Shown piece after piece: positions 8,480 through 16,055 of a DNA stretch of 55,884 nucleotides. Where the stretch lies: assembly GCA_018816335.1 (NCBI GenBank), contig JAHIVP010000036.1, forward strand, positions 1-55,884, in the 5' to 3' direction. A program made the translations under genes and the position numbers. How positions within the stretch are numbered: position 1 is the stretch's first letter; the number at the start of each line of letters is the position of its first letter. Below the pieces are notes generated by a model. That model searched no databases. It had not been told where the DNA came from and worked only from the letters and a program-made list of their open reading frames with translations. Origin of the DNA: Nanobdellota archaeon. Lineage in GTDB: Archaea; Nanobdellota; Nanobdellia; Pacearchaeales; GW2011-AR1.

Positions 8480-8566
8480 ATGGGAACAAATACAAATACA
8501 AAACAGCTAAAAAGAGATATTGCTAGAATTAAAACCATTGAAATAAATAAGCTTCCAATTCATTAA
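8480..8566 (+). CDS. possible 28-residue peptide
   Basis: ATG four bases after the previous stop gives a short basic peptide (MGTNTNTKQLKRDIARIK) whose end overlaps the convergent gene 8529. Too short for confidence. Confidence 0.25.
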   Translation: MGTNTNTKQLKRDIARIKTIEINKLPIH

Positions 8567-8876
8567 CAAACTTAGCAACAGGATAACGACACCCATAAAA
8601 TCTTCCTTGTTCCATTTGTTTCTGATGTATTCTCTCATGTTTTATTGTTTGTTCATCAGCATAGGTTTCATCAATAGTTATATTACCACTTGAAGAATCA
8701 AAAAAACCAGTAACCATATAACCAGCATCTTCTAATATCTCTAATCCATTATCAGAACAAACAGAAACCACAGAAAGATAAGAAGGCTTGACAACATTAA
8801 AATATCCCCACAGCCCAAAACTTATCACTAAGGCAATAATACCCAACAATATCATTAATTTATAATCACTTCTCAT
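8529..8876 (-). CDS. membrane-anchored minimal HExxH metallopeptidase-like protein
   Basis: 115 residues. One N-terminal membrane helix (8-28) is followed by a small domain with TIKHERIHQKQ, a zincin-type HExxH motif (about 80-84), then GCRYPVAKFVNELEAY, where a Glu could be the third zinc ligand. Two other Cys may form a disulfide. The fold is much shorter than classical zincins. Probable extracytoplasmic peptidase, but activity is unproven. Adjacent to the HNH gene with two bases between. Confidence 0.65.
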   Translation of the reverse strand: MRSDYKLMILLGIIALVISFGLWGYFNVVKPSYLSVVSVCSDNGLEILEDAGYMVTGFFDSSSGNITIDETYADEQTIKHERIHQKQMEQGRFYGCRYPVAKFVNELEAYLFQWF

Positions 8877-8878
8877 TT

Positions 8879-9211
8879 TTAATATAATTTAGAAACACCA
8901 AGATAATAATCCTCTCTAAATTTTATGAATAAATTATTAATTGGAGAGTCTTCATTTTGTTCTAAAGATAATTTTTTATCATTAATCCATTTATTAAACA
9001 ATAGTTTATCATTAGGAGATGAAACATGACATAATTTACATAGAGAAACTAAATTATCAATCTGTGTTAAACCACCAAATTGTTCAGGAGTGATATGATG
9101 AATCTCTAGTCCATCTCCATTATGAAATTTCATTCCACATTTTTGACATTGGTAATTATCTCTTATGATAACTTTTATTCTATAACTTTTATTCAATTGT
9201 TTCTTTTTCAT
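8879..9211 (-). CDS. HNH endonuclease
   Basis: 110 residues. Zinc-binding HNH core: YQCQKCGMKF, LEIHHITPEQFGG, NLVSLCKLCH. The Cys pairs bind structural zinc and the HH is the catalytic region. Small stand-alone HNH proteins like this occur in phages and mobile elements as homing or packaging-associated nucleases. It overlaps the 3' end of the serine recombinase gene by 23 bases, so the two are probably co-translated. Confidence 0.85.
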   Translation of the reverse strand: MKKKQLNKSYRIKVIIRDNYQCQKCGMKFHNGDGLEIHHITPEQFGGLTQIDNLVSLCKLCHVSSPNDKLLFNKWINDKKLSLEQNEDSPINNLFIKFREDYYLGVSKLY

Positions 9212-9962
9212 CTTCTATACCATTTACCTTATTAAATACACTATCTTCAATTATCTTAGGATGAGTCCCTTTTTTAATTTTTCCATTGAATTCAATATCT
9301 CCAATATAAACTCTATTTCTAATCATATTATAATAACTCTGATGACTAATCCCATATTTATCACAAACCTTTCTATAACCCTCTCCAGCTAAAGTCATAT
9401 GAAATACATCTTTAACCATATCAACTTTTTTATCATTGATAACAATAATCTTTTTCTTCTTGTTCCATTTATATCCTGTAGGAACTCTCCCAACAATAAT
9501 CCCTTTATTAAACTTGCTTTCCAAAGTCAACCCTAACCTTTCAGATGTAAGTTGTCTTTCTAATTCTGCAAACCCAGAAATAACAACAAAGAAAAACTTA
9601 CCCATAGCTGAGGTTGTATCAATATTCTCAGAGATAGAAATAAAATCAACTCCTAATTCTCTAAGCTCATCTAAAGTAATTAAAGCCTCCTTAACATTTC
9701 TAAAAGCCCTATCAAACTTATATATTAATATAGCAGAAAACTTTTCATTGTGAGCATCTAATAACATCTGTTTAAATTCCTTTCTACCTTTTATTGATTT
9801 ACCAGAAACCCCTTCATCTTTATAACTCCTAAAAACTTCCCAGCCCTTGAACTTTGCATATTCATATAATTTATCCAACTGAGCCTGTATACTATAACCT
9901 TCTTTTTTCTGTTCATCACTTGAAACTCTTACATAGATTGAGATTTTTTTCTTCTGTTCCAT
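9189..9962 (-). CDS. serine recombinase (compact integrase-like)
   Basis: 257 residues. Resolvase domain: IYVRVSSDEQ with the catalytic serine, YKDEGVSGKS, YKFDRAFRN, FAELERQLTSERL. A short Recombinase-type domain follows (GRVPTGYKWNKKKK, YRKVCDKYGISHQSYYNMIR, YIGDIEFNGK). Typical large serine integrases are 450-550 residues with a long zinc-ribbon/coiled-coil end; that end is missing. The neighbouring 56-residue zinc-ribbon gene overlaps its start. It could integrate, invert or resolve the element. No att site is visible nearby. Confidence 0.85.
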   Translation of the reverse strand: MEQKKKISIYVRVSSDEQKKEGYSIQAQLDKLYEYAKFKGWEVFRSYKDEGVSGKSIKGRKEFKQMLLDAHNEKFSAILIYKFDRAFRNVKEALITLDELRELGVDFISISENIDTTSAMGKFFFVVISGFAELERQLTSERLGLTLESKFNKGIIVGRVPTGYKWNKKKKIIVINDKKVDMVKDVFHMTLAGEGYRKVCDKYGISHQSYYNMIRNRVYIGDIEFNGKIKKGTHPKIIEDSVFNKVNGIEDEKETIE

Positions 9963-10099
9963 TCTCTTTTTTCTTTATATATTTTAGATTTTACTTTAGC
10001 TAAACAATTAGTACATACCCCATATTTATACACTCTTTTTTGTTGTCTAAGAGGATGCCCACAATCATCACATTTTTTAGTAGGTTTTTTTCTTTTCAT
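9929..10099 (-). CDS. small zinc-ribbon protein
   Basis: 56 residues: basic, with a CDDCG...CTNC zinc ribbon (residues 10-32) and a Lys/Arg-rich tail. It overlaps the recombinase start by 34 bases in another frame and overlaps the gene upstream. It may bind DNA and could assist the recombinase, which lacks its own zinc ribbon; that is inference. Confidence 0.6.
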   Translation of the reverse strand: MKRKKPTKKCDDCGHPLRQQKRVYKYGVCTNCLAKVKSKIYKEKREWNRRKKSQSM

Positions 10100-10244
10100 C
10101 TAACATACCCTCCAATTTTCTTGTAACATATATTCTTGCTTGGTGGTGATATTCAATAGGATTGTCATGAAGTAGTTGTCTATTCTGCTCAAAAAATTCC
10201 TTGTAAAACTCAGATTTATATCTATCTCTTTCATCTTCCCTCAT
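10077..10244 (-). CDS. small helical protein
   Basis: 55 residues (MREDERDRYKSEFYKEFF...), soluble and charged. Its start overlaps the stop of the upstream gene (ATGA at 10241-10244) and its end overlaps the zinc-ribbon gene. Not recognised. Confidence 0.55.
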   Translation of the reverse strand: MREDERDRYKSEFYKEFFEQNRQLLHDNPIEYHHQARIYVTRKLEGMLDEKKKTY

Positions 10245-10495
10245 ATTCCCCCCCCAACATATTTAGCTTCATCTTGGATTGGAGAAACAATACCCTCTAA
10301 CATTTTATCAACTTTTTCAACCCAAGTTCTCCTAGTATCATCATTAGGAATCTGCTCTAATAAACAATATATAATTCTTAATTCATATTCATGTTCTTCA
10401 TCAGAAACATTACATCCATCTTTTCTCAACCATTCAACTCTTGACATAATCTGATTATAACCAGATACATTTCTATCACTAAACCATCTACTCAT
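10241..10495 (-). CDS. small hypothetical protein
   Basis: 84 residues, soluble and acidic, helical. Start and stop overlap both neighbours, indicating an operon running 11165 to 8529. Not recognised. Confidence 0.6.
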   Translation of the reverse strand: MSRWFSDRNVSGYNQIMSRVEWLRKDGCNVSDEEHEYELRIIYCLLEQIPNDDTRRTWVEKVDKMLEGIVSPIQDEAKYVGGGI

Positions 10496-11001
10496 TTTCC
10501 ACCTTGAAAAAACCAGTACCTTGAAAGTCTTGAATATTCACTAACAAAAGCTTTCAATCCACCAGAAAAATTTACTATTTTAATCACAGCAAGTCTAACT
10601 TGTTTTACATGGGTCTTAGTTTTAGCATTACTAAATCCCCTCATAATAAAAGTGCCTTCATAACCTATCACTTCAAGAGTTAGATTCTTAACTTCTTCTA
10701 CAGTAGAAATCCTAGAAGGGTCTACATCTATTCTTATTAAAGGATGATAAACCATTCTCTTAGCATAAGGTCTGAGCTTCCTAGACCAGTTTCTATATCC
10801 TGCTTTACTCATAGGTCTTTTCTCCCAGAAGTATAATTTAATAGGGTCTCCTCTCTGCCTTCTCGGTTTATATGGTTTCAGAACACCACCAACTTTTCTT
10901 TTCTTTTTTACAGGTTTTCCTCTATAGAATTTCCTCTGCTTTCCCTTATCTTTTCTAAATCCAATACCCAAAGAACCCTTTGTTCTTACCATTTTACCCA
11001 C
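10492..11001 (-). CDS. basic protein, unknown
   Basis: 169 residues. The first 65 are very rich in Lys, Arg and Gly (KGKQRKFYRGKPVKKKRK), likely nucleic-acid binding. The C-terminal half is a mixed alpha/beta domain with IRIDVDPSRISTVEEVKNL. The start could be codon 4 (10992). A role in nucleoid or replication processes is possible. No family recognised. Confidence 0.65.
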   Translation of the reverse strand: MGKMVRTKGSLGIGFRKDKGKQRKFYRGKPVKKKRKVGGVLKPYKPRRQRGDPIKLYFWEKRPMSKAGYRNWSRKLRPYAKRMVYHPLIRIDVDPSRISTVEEVKNLTLEVIGYEGTFIMRGFSNAKTKTHVKQVRLAVIKIVNFSGGLKAFVSEYSRLSRYWFFQGGK

Positions 11002-11165
11002 TTATCCCCACCCCTATCTCCATAAGAAATAAGGGGGTTATGTATATGTTTATAGACGATAGATGACTGAAAATTCTCCCCAGTGTCAACTTTATTTAAC
11101 AATAACCAATACCCATTCAACTTTAGAACTATTCCTTGCATCATTATATTAGTGTTTTCTCCCAT
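10986..11165 (-). CDS. small hypothetical protein
   Basis: 59 residues from ATG 11165 (MGENTNIMMQGIVLKLNGYW). A longer reading from a GTG at 11192 would start inside a perfect palindrome overlapping a TATA-like GTTAAATAG, so the shorter start is preferred. First gene of the minus operon. Not recognised. Confidence 0.5.
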   Translation of the reverse strand: MGENTNIMMQGIVLKLNGYWLLLNKVDTGENFQSSIVYKHIHNPLISYGDRGGDKWVKW

Positions 11166-11176
11166 TAGAGCCTCTG

Positions 11177-11198
11177 TAAATAGTGAATTCACTATTTA
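11177..11198. promoter_or_regulatory. perfect 22-bp palindrome (operator)
   Basis: The centre is AATAGTGAATTCACTATT, extended by TA on each side. It covers the likely TATA of the gene at 11165, so a bound protein would block transcription. Related TAGTRAATTYACTA sites occur at about 7961, 11389, 29866 and 30309. Confidence 0.6.
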
Positions 11199-11403
11199 AC
11201 ATTAGGTTATTTTTTTCTTGGTTGTCTCATCTTTACCCTACCCACCCTGATGAATTTAATTGATTTACTTATATATAACCATTCCTATTGTAAAATCAAC
11301 GAACTTTATAAAAGTTTGCCTTTTTAACATACCTCTCGCAAAACCTCACAGGGCTGAACATTATTAGTTAGAGGGTTTACCCACTTGTTAGTAAATTCAC
11401 TAT
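11199..11403. other. intergenic region without a visible gene
   Basis: TATA-like stretches (CTTATATATAACC near 11270, CTTTATAAAAG near 11305) and a TAGTAAATTCACTA site (about 11389-11402) are visible, but no ORF and no strong stem. Possibly promoter DNA. Confidence 0.3.
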
Positions 11404-11438
11404 TGTGAATTCAATTTCAGAAAACGAAACATTTAAAT
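11404..11438 (+). promoter_or_regulatory. operator plus TATA box
   Basis: TGAATTCAATTTCA (11404-11417), GAAAACGAAACA, then TTTAAATATAAG. It drives the folded RNA at 11460-11582 and probably the gene at 11585. It partly abuts the second palindrome motif at 11389. Confidence 0.65.
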
Positions 11439-11459
11439 ATAAGTTTATCTTAATTATAG

Positions 11460-11582
11460 TATCACCTCTTTTTTCCCAACTGGAGATAAACACCTGCTTG
11501 TTTGTTAGGTGTTGGTTGAGTAAGTTGAGTAAGGGGTCACCCTGAAGTAACTGAAGAAATGAATCTCCAGCTAGGGTTTATA
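11460..11582 (+). ncRNA. structured leader or independent RNA
   Basis: CTGGAGAT (11480-11487) pairs perfectly with ATCTCCAG (11563-11570), enclosing ACACCT/AGGTGT (11490-11495/11507-11512) and a GGG/CCC hairpin (11534-11542). GTTGAGTAA is tandemly repeated between them. The expected transcription start is about 11455. The fold ends 15 bases before the ATG at 11585, so it could be a cis-acting leader such as a riboswitch or thermosensor, or a separate RNA. No known class recognised. Confidence 0.55.
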
Positions 11583-11584
11583 AA

Positions 11585-11908
11585 ATGATAACTTATCAAG
11601 CACTAGCAGACTTTATGAATATAATAATAATCAACAATAGTTTTATTTTTTTATCTATTTGGTCAATAGTACATTTTATATCAGGAGGGATTGTAATGTA
11701 TATAATATTGAAATTAAAATTAAAGCATCCCTATCTAACATTATTATTTCTTTTAATCTCTTATGAGGTATTTGAATTAGCAACTTATGGAACAATATTT
11801 ATATTAAAAGAATCATCTCTTGATATAATCTGGGATTTAATTGTGGGGATGGGGGGTGGGGTGGTGGCTTACTATTTTACTAACCAATCCACTATCAATT
11901 CTTCTTGA
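11585..11908 (+). CDS. membrane protein, about three helices
   Basis: 107 residues with membrane segments near 15-38, 48-65 and 75-100. No catalytic motif. Preceded by the structured RNA. Its 3' end overlaps the convergent gene by 72 bases, so one of the two may be shorter. Function unknown. Confidence 0.6.
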   Translation: MITYQALADFMNIIIINNSFIFLSIWSIVHFISGGIVMYIILKLKLKHPYLTLLFLLISYEVFELATYGTIFILKESSLDIIWDLIVGMGGGVVAYYFTNQSTINSS

Positions 11909-12052
11909 TTCTATTTTTTTGACAACAGATTCAGTTACTCTCGGAAGATAAATTCCTATACCAACAGCTAATGAGCTAGTAAGAACAAAAGAATATAAAA
12001 CACCTCTCCAATCATTTTCTAAACAATATCTTATTTCTTTTATTAATCCCAT
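11837..12052 (-). CDS. small membrane protein
   Basis: 71 residues with one membrane segment (about 18-38). It has its own minus-strand promoter, TTTATATATT (12083-12074), and shares the palindrome at 12087-12100 with the divergent gene 12140. Convergent overlap with 11585. Confidence 0.55.
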   Translation of the reverse strand: MGLIKEIRYCLENDWRGVLYSFVLTSSLAVGIGIYLPRVTESVVKKIESRRIDSGLVSKIVSHHPTPHPHN

Positions 12053-12073
12053 TTATTAATTAGAGAAATAGAA

Positions 12074-12120
12074 TATATAAACTTTCTGAATTAAAATTCA
12101 AAACTAAAGATTTAAATAAA
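12074..12120. promoter_or_regulatory. bidirectional operator with two TATA boxes
   Basis: TGAATTAAAATTCA (12087-12100) sits between a minus-strand TATA (12074-12083) and a plus-strand TTTAAATAAA (12111-12120). The symmetrical placement supports this palindrome as a regulator-binding site. Confidence 0.7.
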
Positions 12121-12139
12121 GTTAACGAGTAATTAAGAT

Positions 12140-12487
12140 ATGAAGAAAATAAGAATTTGGTTTGCAATTTTAATATTGATTTTATTTCTTTCTTTTGGAG
12201 GAATATATACTTTTTTATCATTTGAGAAATTAAATAGTATAGGCATTGGGTTTGGTTTATCTCATACTTGGCATTTAATAATCGGAATATCAACAATAGT
12301 TCTAGGAGTAGTATTTTCTATATTAACTTTATTAACAGACTTTTTAAAAAAATTCAGAAAACTCGGACAAAAATACTGGTATTTCTTTATCTTTTTTGAT
12401 GTAATTAAATGGATTCTAATTATAGGATTAGGATTTTTCTTTTTAAGTAAATCCCCTGAAGTAGCTAAATCATTATTAACAAGATAA
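12140..12487 (+). CDS. membrane protein, three helices
   Basis: 115 residues. Membrane segments near 5-26, 40-65 and 82-105 with short basic loops. Divergent from 11837-12052 and under the shared operator. Function unknown. Confidence 0.65.
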   Translation: MKKIRIWFAILILILFLSFGGIYTFLSFEKLNSIGIGFGLSHTWHLIIGISTIVLGVVFSILTLLTDFLKKFRKLGQKYWYFFIFFDVIKWILIIGLGFFFLSKSPEVAKSLLTR

Positions 12488-12519
12488 AGATTTAAATAAA
12501 CTAAATAGTTAAATAAAAC

Positions 12520-12741
12520 ATGGCAACTAAAGAATGGAAACCAAATCGGATGGAGGATGATTATTGGGTGAAGATAAAAAAAGGTGAGAGATATGATGAG
12601 GTTATGATTACAAATGCAAACGAGATTAGCAAAACAAGAAAAGGATATATTGTTGCTACACATAAATTAAATAGAATAAAATACTTTAAATCAAAATCCC
12701 AAGCTCTTGGATTCGCAAAACAATACATGAGGACACATTAA
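12520..12741 (+). CDS. small protein, QALAFAKQYMR family
   Basis: 73 residues: MATKEWKPN, a variable beta-rich middle and C-terminal FKSKSQALGFAKQYMRTH. A TATA GATTTAAATAAA near 12488 precedes it. First of a local cluster of paralogs at 12520, 13035, 13498 and 13710. Function unknown. Confidence 0.7.
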   Translation: MATKEWKPNRMEDDYWVKIKKGERYDEVMITNANEISKTRKGYIVATHKLNRIKYFKSKSQALGFAKQYMRTH

Positions 12742-12748
12742 TTATTTC

Positions 12749-12780
12749 TGAATTAAAATTCAAAACGAAAGTTTTAAATA
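12749..12780 (+). promoter_or_regulatory. operator plus TATA box for 12802
   Basis: TGAATTAAAATTCA (12749-12762), AAACGAAAG, TTTTAAATA. The ATG is 22 bases after the TATA box. Confidence 0.65.
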
Positions 12781-12801
12781 GTTTGAGATTGTAGGTTAGT
12801 T

Positions 12802-13032
12802 ATGGTAATGAATCAAAAATATAGTGTTGTTACAATGTCAGGAAGAAAGGTTTATACTTTAAGAGGACTATTAAAAAAATACCAAAAAACTGGGACAACT
12901 AATAAAAAGCCAAGTCAATTAAGAAAAGAATTAAGAGGACAACCAATTCTTAAAGGATTACTCGGTCCAATGTGGGACAGAACAACAATTAGATATGAAA
13001 CAGCAGAAGTTTATGAGAGGTTAAGTAGTTAA
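12802..13032 (+). CDS. small basic hypothetical protein
   Basis: 76 residues, basic, no membrane segment: RKVYTLRGLLKKYQKTG then PSQLRKELRGQ. It is followed two bases later by a QALAFAKQYMR family member. It may form a two-gene unit with it, as 7356/7640 do. Not recognised. Confidence 0.6.
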   Translation: MVMNQKYSVVTMSGRKVYTLRGLLKKYQKTGTTNKKPSQLRKELRGQPILKGLLGPMWDRTTIRYETAEVYERLSS

Positions 13033-13034
13033 AA

Positions 13035-13274
13035 ATGGCAACAAAAGATTGGAAAAAGGTTTATGAAGGAAGCTCAGCTATAGCTTATGCTTCCCAAGAT
13101 AGGGAAATTGAAATAACTAAAACAGTATTTGGGAATAGTGGACAATTTGCTCCTAAAAGTAAAGATAAATGGAGTGTCTTTAAATTTGTTAATAATAAAC
13201 CTGTTTCAATTATGAAAGATAAATCAAAATCACAAGCCCTTGCTTATGCAAGACAATACATGAGGACACATTAA
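13035..13274 (+). CDS. small protein, QALAFAKQYMR family
   Basis: 79 residues: MATKDWKKVYEG, middle with WSVFKFVNNKPVS, end KSKSQALAYARQYMRTH. DNA around the last 15 codons is nearly the same as in 12520 (CAATACATGAGGACACATTA), pointing to recent duplication or recombination. Confidence 0.7.
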   Translation: MATKDWKKVYEGSSAIAYASQDREIEITKTVFGNSGQFAPKSKDKWSVFKFVNNKPVSIMKDKSKSQALAYARQYMRTH

Positions 13275-13279
13275 TTAAA

Positions 13280-13495
13280 ATGGCAAGATATAAAATAACC
13301 AAAGGAACACCAGAACCAAGATTTGAATTAACTTATTTAAATAAGGGAAATATTTTTGAGTTGTATCATGAACCCTCTGGGGGGATAGATAAATTTAGTG
13401 AAAAAGAATTGTTAAAATGGGGATTTACTAAAACTCAATTAAATTTTGTTAAGAAAAAAGGAACAACTAATTTTGTTAGTGGAGGAAAGAGTTAA
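13280..13495 (+). CDS. small hypothetical protein
   Basis: 71 residues, basic. FELYHEPSGGIDKFSEKEL then WGFTKTQLNFVKKKG. Sits between two QALAFAKQYMR genes. Not recognised. Confidence 0.6.
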   Translation: MARYKITKGTPEPRFELTYLNKGNIFELYHEPSGGIDKFSEKELLKWGFTKTQLNFVKKKGTTNFVSGGKS

Positions 13496-13497
13496 AA

Positions 13498-13708
13498 ATG
13501 GCAACTAAAGATTGGGAAATAAAGTTTGAAAGTGGTGGACAAGTATTATGGAGAAATAAAAAGAATAATCACCATATACAAATTGCAGATGATTATGGAG
13601 AAGGTTGGTTTTTTAGTGAATTATGGAATCAAAAATAAAAATGAAAAAATATTCAAATCAAAAGCACAAGCTCTTGCATTTGCAAAACAATACATGAGGA
13701 ATAATTAA
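13498..13708 (+). pseudogene. frameshifted QALAFAKQYMR family member
   Basis: From ATG 13498 the reading gives MATKDWEIKFESGG... and stops at 13638 (SELWNQK). One base over, the frame continues KNEKIFKSKAQALAFAKQY to 13708, the family's C-terminus. The two parts together have the family's usual length, so one base was gained (or two lost) in the A-run near 13630. It could be a real mutation, a programmed +1 shift or a sequence error. Confidence 0.65.
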
Positions 13709-13709
13709 A

Positions 13710-13949
13710 ATGGCATGGAAAAAAACAGATAGTCAAAGCTGGAAAAGAAACAATGGAAAAGAACTCTTATATGCTGATGAAGATGTTAGTAACAAGGGAG
13801 AGACTATTTATGTTGTAAGATATGAAGACCAAAATGGAGAAAGTATTATCTTTAAAGATTATAAATGGCAGAAAGCATTAAATTATGCAAAAAAAGTTTC
13901 TAAACAATCAGGATTAATTAAAACACATCCCTCAGTATATAAAATTTAA
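13710..13949 (+). CDS. divergent QALAFAKQYMR-like small protein
   Basis: 79 residues: MAWKKTDSQSWKRN and a beta-rich middle, then YKWQKALNYAKKVSK where the family helix should be, with an extra tail. It overlaps the convergent minus gene by four bases. Assigned to the family by layout more than by sequence. Confidence 0.55.
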   Translation: MAWKKTDSQSWKRNNGKELLYADEDVSNKGETIYVVRYEDQNGESIIFKDYKWQKALNYAKKVSKQSGLIKTHPSVYKI

Positions 13950-14356
13950 GAATCTATTTCTTCAACCATAACCCCCTCCCCCACCCCTTCAATATTCCCA
14001 CCACCTTCACCTTTTACAATTAATGATTCTGGAATATAATAATATCCTTGTTTATCCTTTTTATAAAATTTCTTTTTTCTAAATTCTGTGTTTATTATGA
14101 GGGCATTTTTTCTTGATTTTTTATATAAACCTTTTCCACTTATAAATTCAATAATTGTTTTTCCAATATCTTCATTATTATAACTACAAACAATAGTCAT
14201 TGGATATTTTCCATGTCCACAACAACAGGCAAGAATTCTAAAGTCTCCTTCTTTATGTTTTTTCAATTTATCAAAGATAACATTAAGTCTTTTAACAAAG
14301 TTTTTCATACAAGGGTCTATTCTTCTTGAATTGTTTTTTGGATTAAATTTACACAT
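13946..14356 (-). CDS. small protein sharing its C-terminal tail with the ATPase
   Basis: 136 residues. A Cys/His-containing N-terminal domain (ILACCCGHGKYP; Cys residues could bind metal) is followed by a basic region. The tail reads VKGEGGGNIEGVGEGVMVEE, almost the same as the tail of the ATPase C-half just upstream (VKGEGGGKFRGEGVMVEE). The DNA for both tails is near-identical over about 30 bases. Start overlaps the ATPase stop. Likely acts with the ATPase through the same partner. Confidence 0.65.
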   Translation of the reverse strand: MCKFNPKNNSRRIDPCMKNFVKRLNVIFDKLKKHKEGDFRILACCCGHGKYPMTIVCSYNNEDIGKTIIEFISGKGLYKKSRKNALIINTEFRKKKFYKKDKQGYYYIPESLIVKGEGGGNIEGVGEGVMVEEIDS

Positions 14357-16055
14357 CTTCCTCCCCCCCTTCTATTTCTTCAACCATAACCCCCTCCCCC
14401 CTAAACTTCCCACCACCTTCACCTTTAACAAAATTATCTTCAAAGTCTTCACCTGATTCTTCTTCAACTTTCTCAGCATACTTATCAATATAATTCTTTA
14501 CAGTTTTATGACTTTTAATTCCCATTTCTTTAGCAATAGCTCTATAACTTAGTGAAGCATCTTTCTGCTTCATATCATAACACAACTTCATTATCTGCTC
14601 TTTACTCTTATCTTCTTTCTCCTGAGCTTTCTCCTCTCTTTCAATAATCCCAGACTTAGCAAGAATCTTATCTTGTTTTATTCTATCTTCTTTCTCCTTT
14701 TCTTCTTTATATTGTTTTTCTTTTCTTTTCAATTTCTCTTTAAACTTCAACTCCTCTGCTTTATACATTTCTTTCATCTCACTAATCAAATCAGTATATC
14801 TAACCATCTTCTCACTAAAGTATTTTTTATACATTTCAAAGAAATTATAATGAGGTTCACAGTGCATATGAGATGGAAACCAAAGCCTTATAGCTCCTAA
14901 GTCCTCTTTAATATCTTTTCCAGCAGAAATAAGAAAACTATTTTGATATTCCATATTACTTAACTGTTCTCTTATATCTCTTTTGTAATTTCTAGCTTTA
15001 CTTAATTTCTCAACATCTCTAGCCCCACCTAATTCTCCTATCAAAGTAACAGTAGCAGAATCAGAAACATCCTCATCTATATCAGAAAAAACCTGTGAAT
15101 CTAATATAGAACTCATCCCCCTTCCCATACTTCTCATTGTAGATAAATTCTCTTTAATAGCTTCAGATAAAAACATTTTATAACCTTGAGGCTTAAAAGG
15201 AACTAACTTTCTAACTTCAGGAATAATAATACATAAAGGTCTCTTAGCTAGATTCTTATGTTTAACAATCTGAGAAAACAAACTCAAAACAACAAACTCT
15301 TTAAGTTTATCATCCTCAATCCAATTAGTAACAAAAACATGATAGTGAGAAGGGTCTGTTAAAATCTTACCCCAATCTAATTTTAATCTACAACTATCTT
15401 TAGTAAGAAAAAAATCCCTTTTAAAAGGTTTAAGATAATTAGAAATCTCAGTAACAGACTTAGCTGTTCCTGATTTAACACTCAATCCAAAATTATTCCA
15501 GTCAGGATGAATATCCTTTTTATCTTTTTTACCTCTAACAGCATCTTGAACATGATGTAGTAATCCAAATATTCCATCTTCTTTTCCAATATTTTGAGAA
15601 GTATTAACTAATAATTTAACAGTATCAGTATCCCAAGAAGTTTCTGCTAACATTCCCCATTCCTTTCTTCCCAAGTCTTTTAAACTAAAAGTAAAAAAAT
15701 TCATATCAGGAAGAAAACCATTAGGAATAGAAAATGTAAATGGATGATATAATTTAACCTTTTTTCCTTCAGGTATTTTACCTTGTTTTTTAAGTTCATT
15801 AGTATGATATAATTCATCAGCAGGAAACATAGAATAACCCCATTCAAGTTCAATTTTAGGGTCAGCAATAACAAGAACAATATATCCTAACTTATGTAAT
15901 TCCTCAGCAATAGATTCAGATGCAAGTCCTTTCCCCCATCCTGAATTATGGACTAAAATATTATTAGCAATAAAATTATGATTTTTACTAACAACTAAAT
16001 CAGATGTATCTTCTAGTCCAATTCTTTTTATAGATTTTATCTTTTCAAGTTTCAT
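14349..16055 (-). CDS. split-intein C-half fused to the main part of a HerA/FtsK-like ATPase
   Basis: 568 residues. Residues 1-37 are a C-terminal intein piece: TSDLVVSKNHNFIANNILVH (block F/G) ending His-Asn before Ser38. From Ser38 the host protein continues SGWGKGLASESIAEEL. Joined to the N-half's ...ILGK this rebuilds a P-loop GKSGWGKG, with Gly in the last position as in VirD4-type proteins. Later motifs: PLCIIIPEVRKLVPF (Walker B-like) and MGRGMSSILDSQ. Residues about 430-540 hold a long charged helix and a helix-turn-helix (LSYRAIAKEMGIKSHKTVK). A DNA-pumping ATPase for packaging or conjugation is likely. The predicted spliced product is 561 residues. Confidence 0.85.
   Translation of the reverse strand: MKLEKIKSIKRIGLEDTSDLVVSKNHNFIANNILVHNSGWGKGLASESIAEELHKLGYIVLVIADPKIELEWGYSMFPADELYHTNELKKQGKIPEGKKVKLYHPFTFSIPNGFLPDMNFFTFSLKDLGRKEWGMLAETSWDTDTVKLLVNTSQNIGKEDGIFGLLHHVQDAVRGKKDKKDIHPDWNNFGLSVKSGTAKSVTEISNYLKPFKRDFFLTKDSCRLKLDWGKILTDPSHYHVFVTNWIEDDKLKEFVVLSLFSQIVKHKNLAKRPLCIIIPEVRKLVPFKPQGYKMFLSEAIKENLSTMRSMGRGMSSILDSQVFSDIDEDVSDSATVTLIGELGGARDVEKLSKARNYKRDIREQLSNMEYQNSFLISAGKDIKEDLGAIRLWFPSHMHCEPHYNFFEMYKKYFSEKMVRYTDLISEMKEMYKAEELKFKEKLKRKEKQYKEEKEKEDRIKQDKILAKSGIIEREEKAQEKEDKSKEQIMKLCYDMKQKDASLSYRAIAKEMGIKSHKTVKNYIDKYAEKVEEESGEDFEDNFVKGEGGGKFRGEGVMVEEIEGGEEDV

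Noticed and set aside
11166-11192. GTG start for the 68-residue reading of the gene at 10986
   Set aside because: It would begin within the palindrome and the TATA-like sequence; the ATG at 11165 lies at the expected distance.
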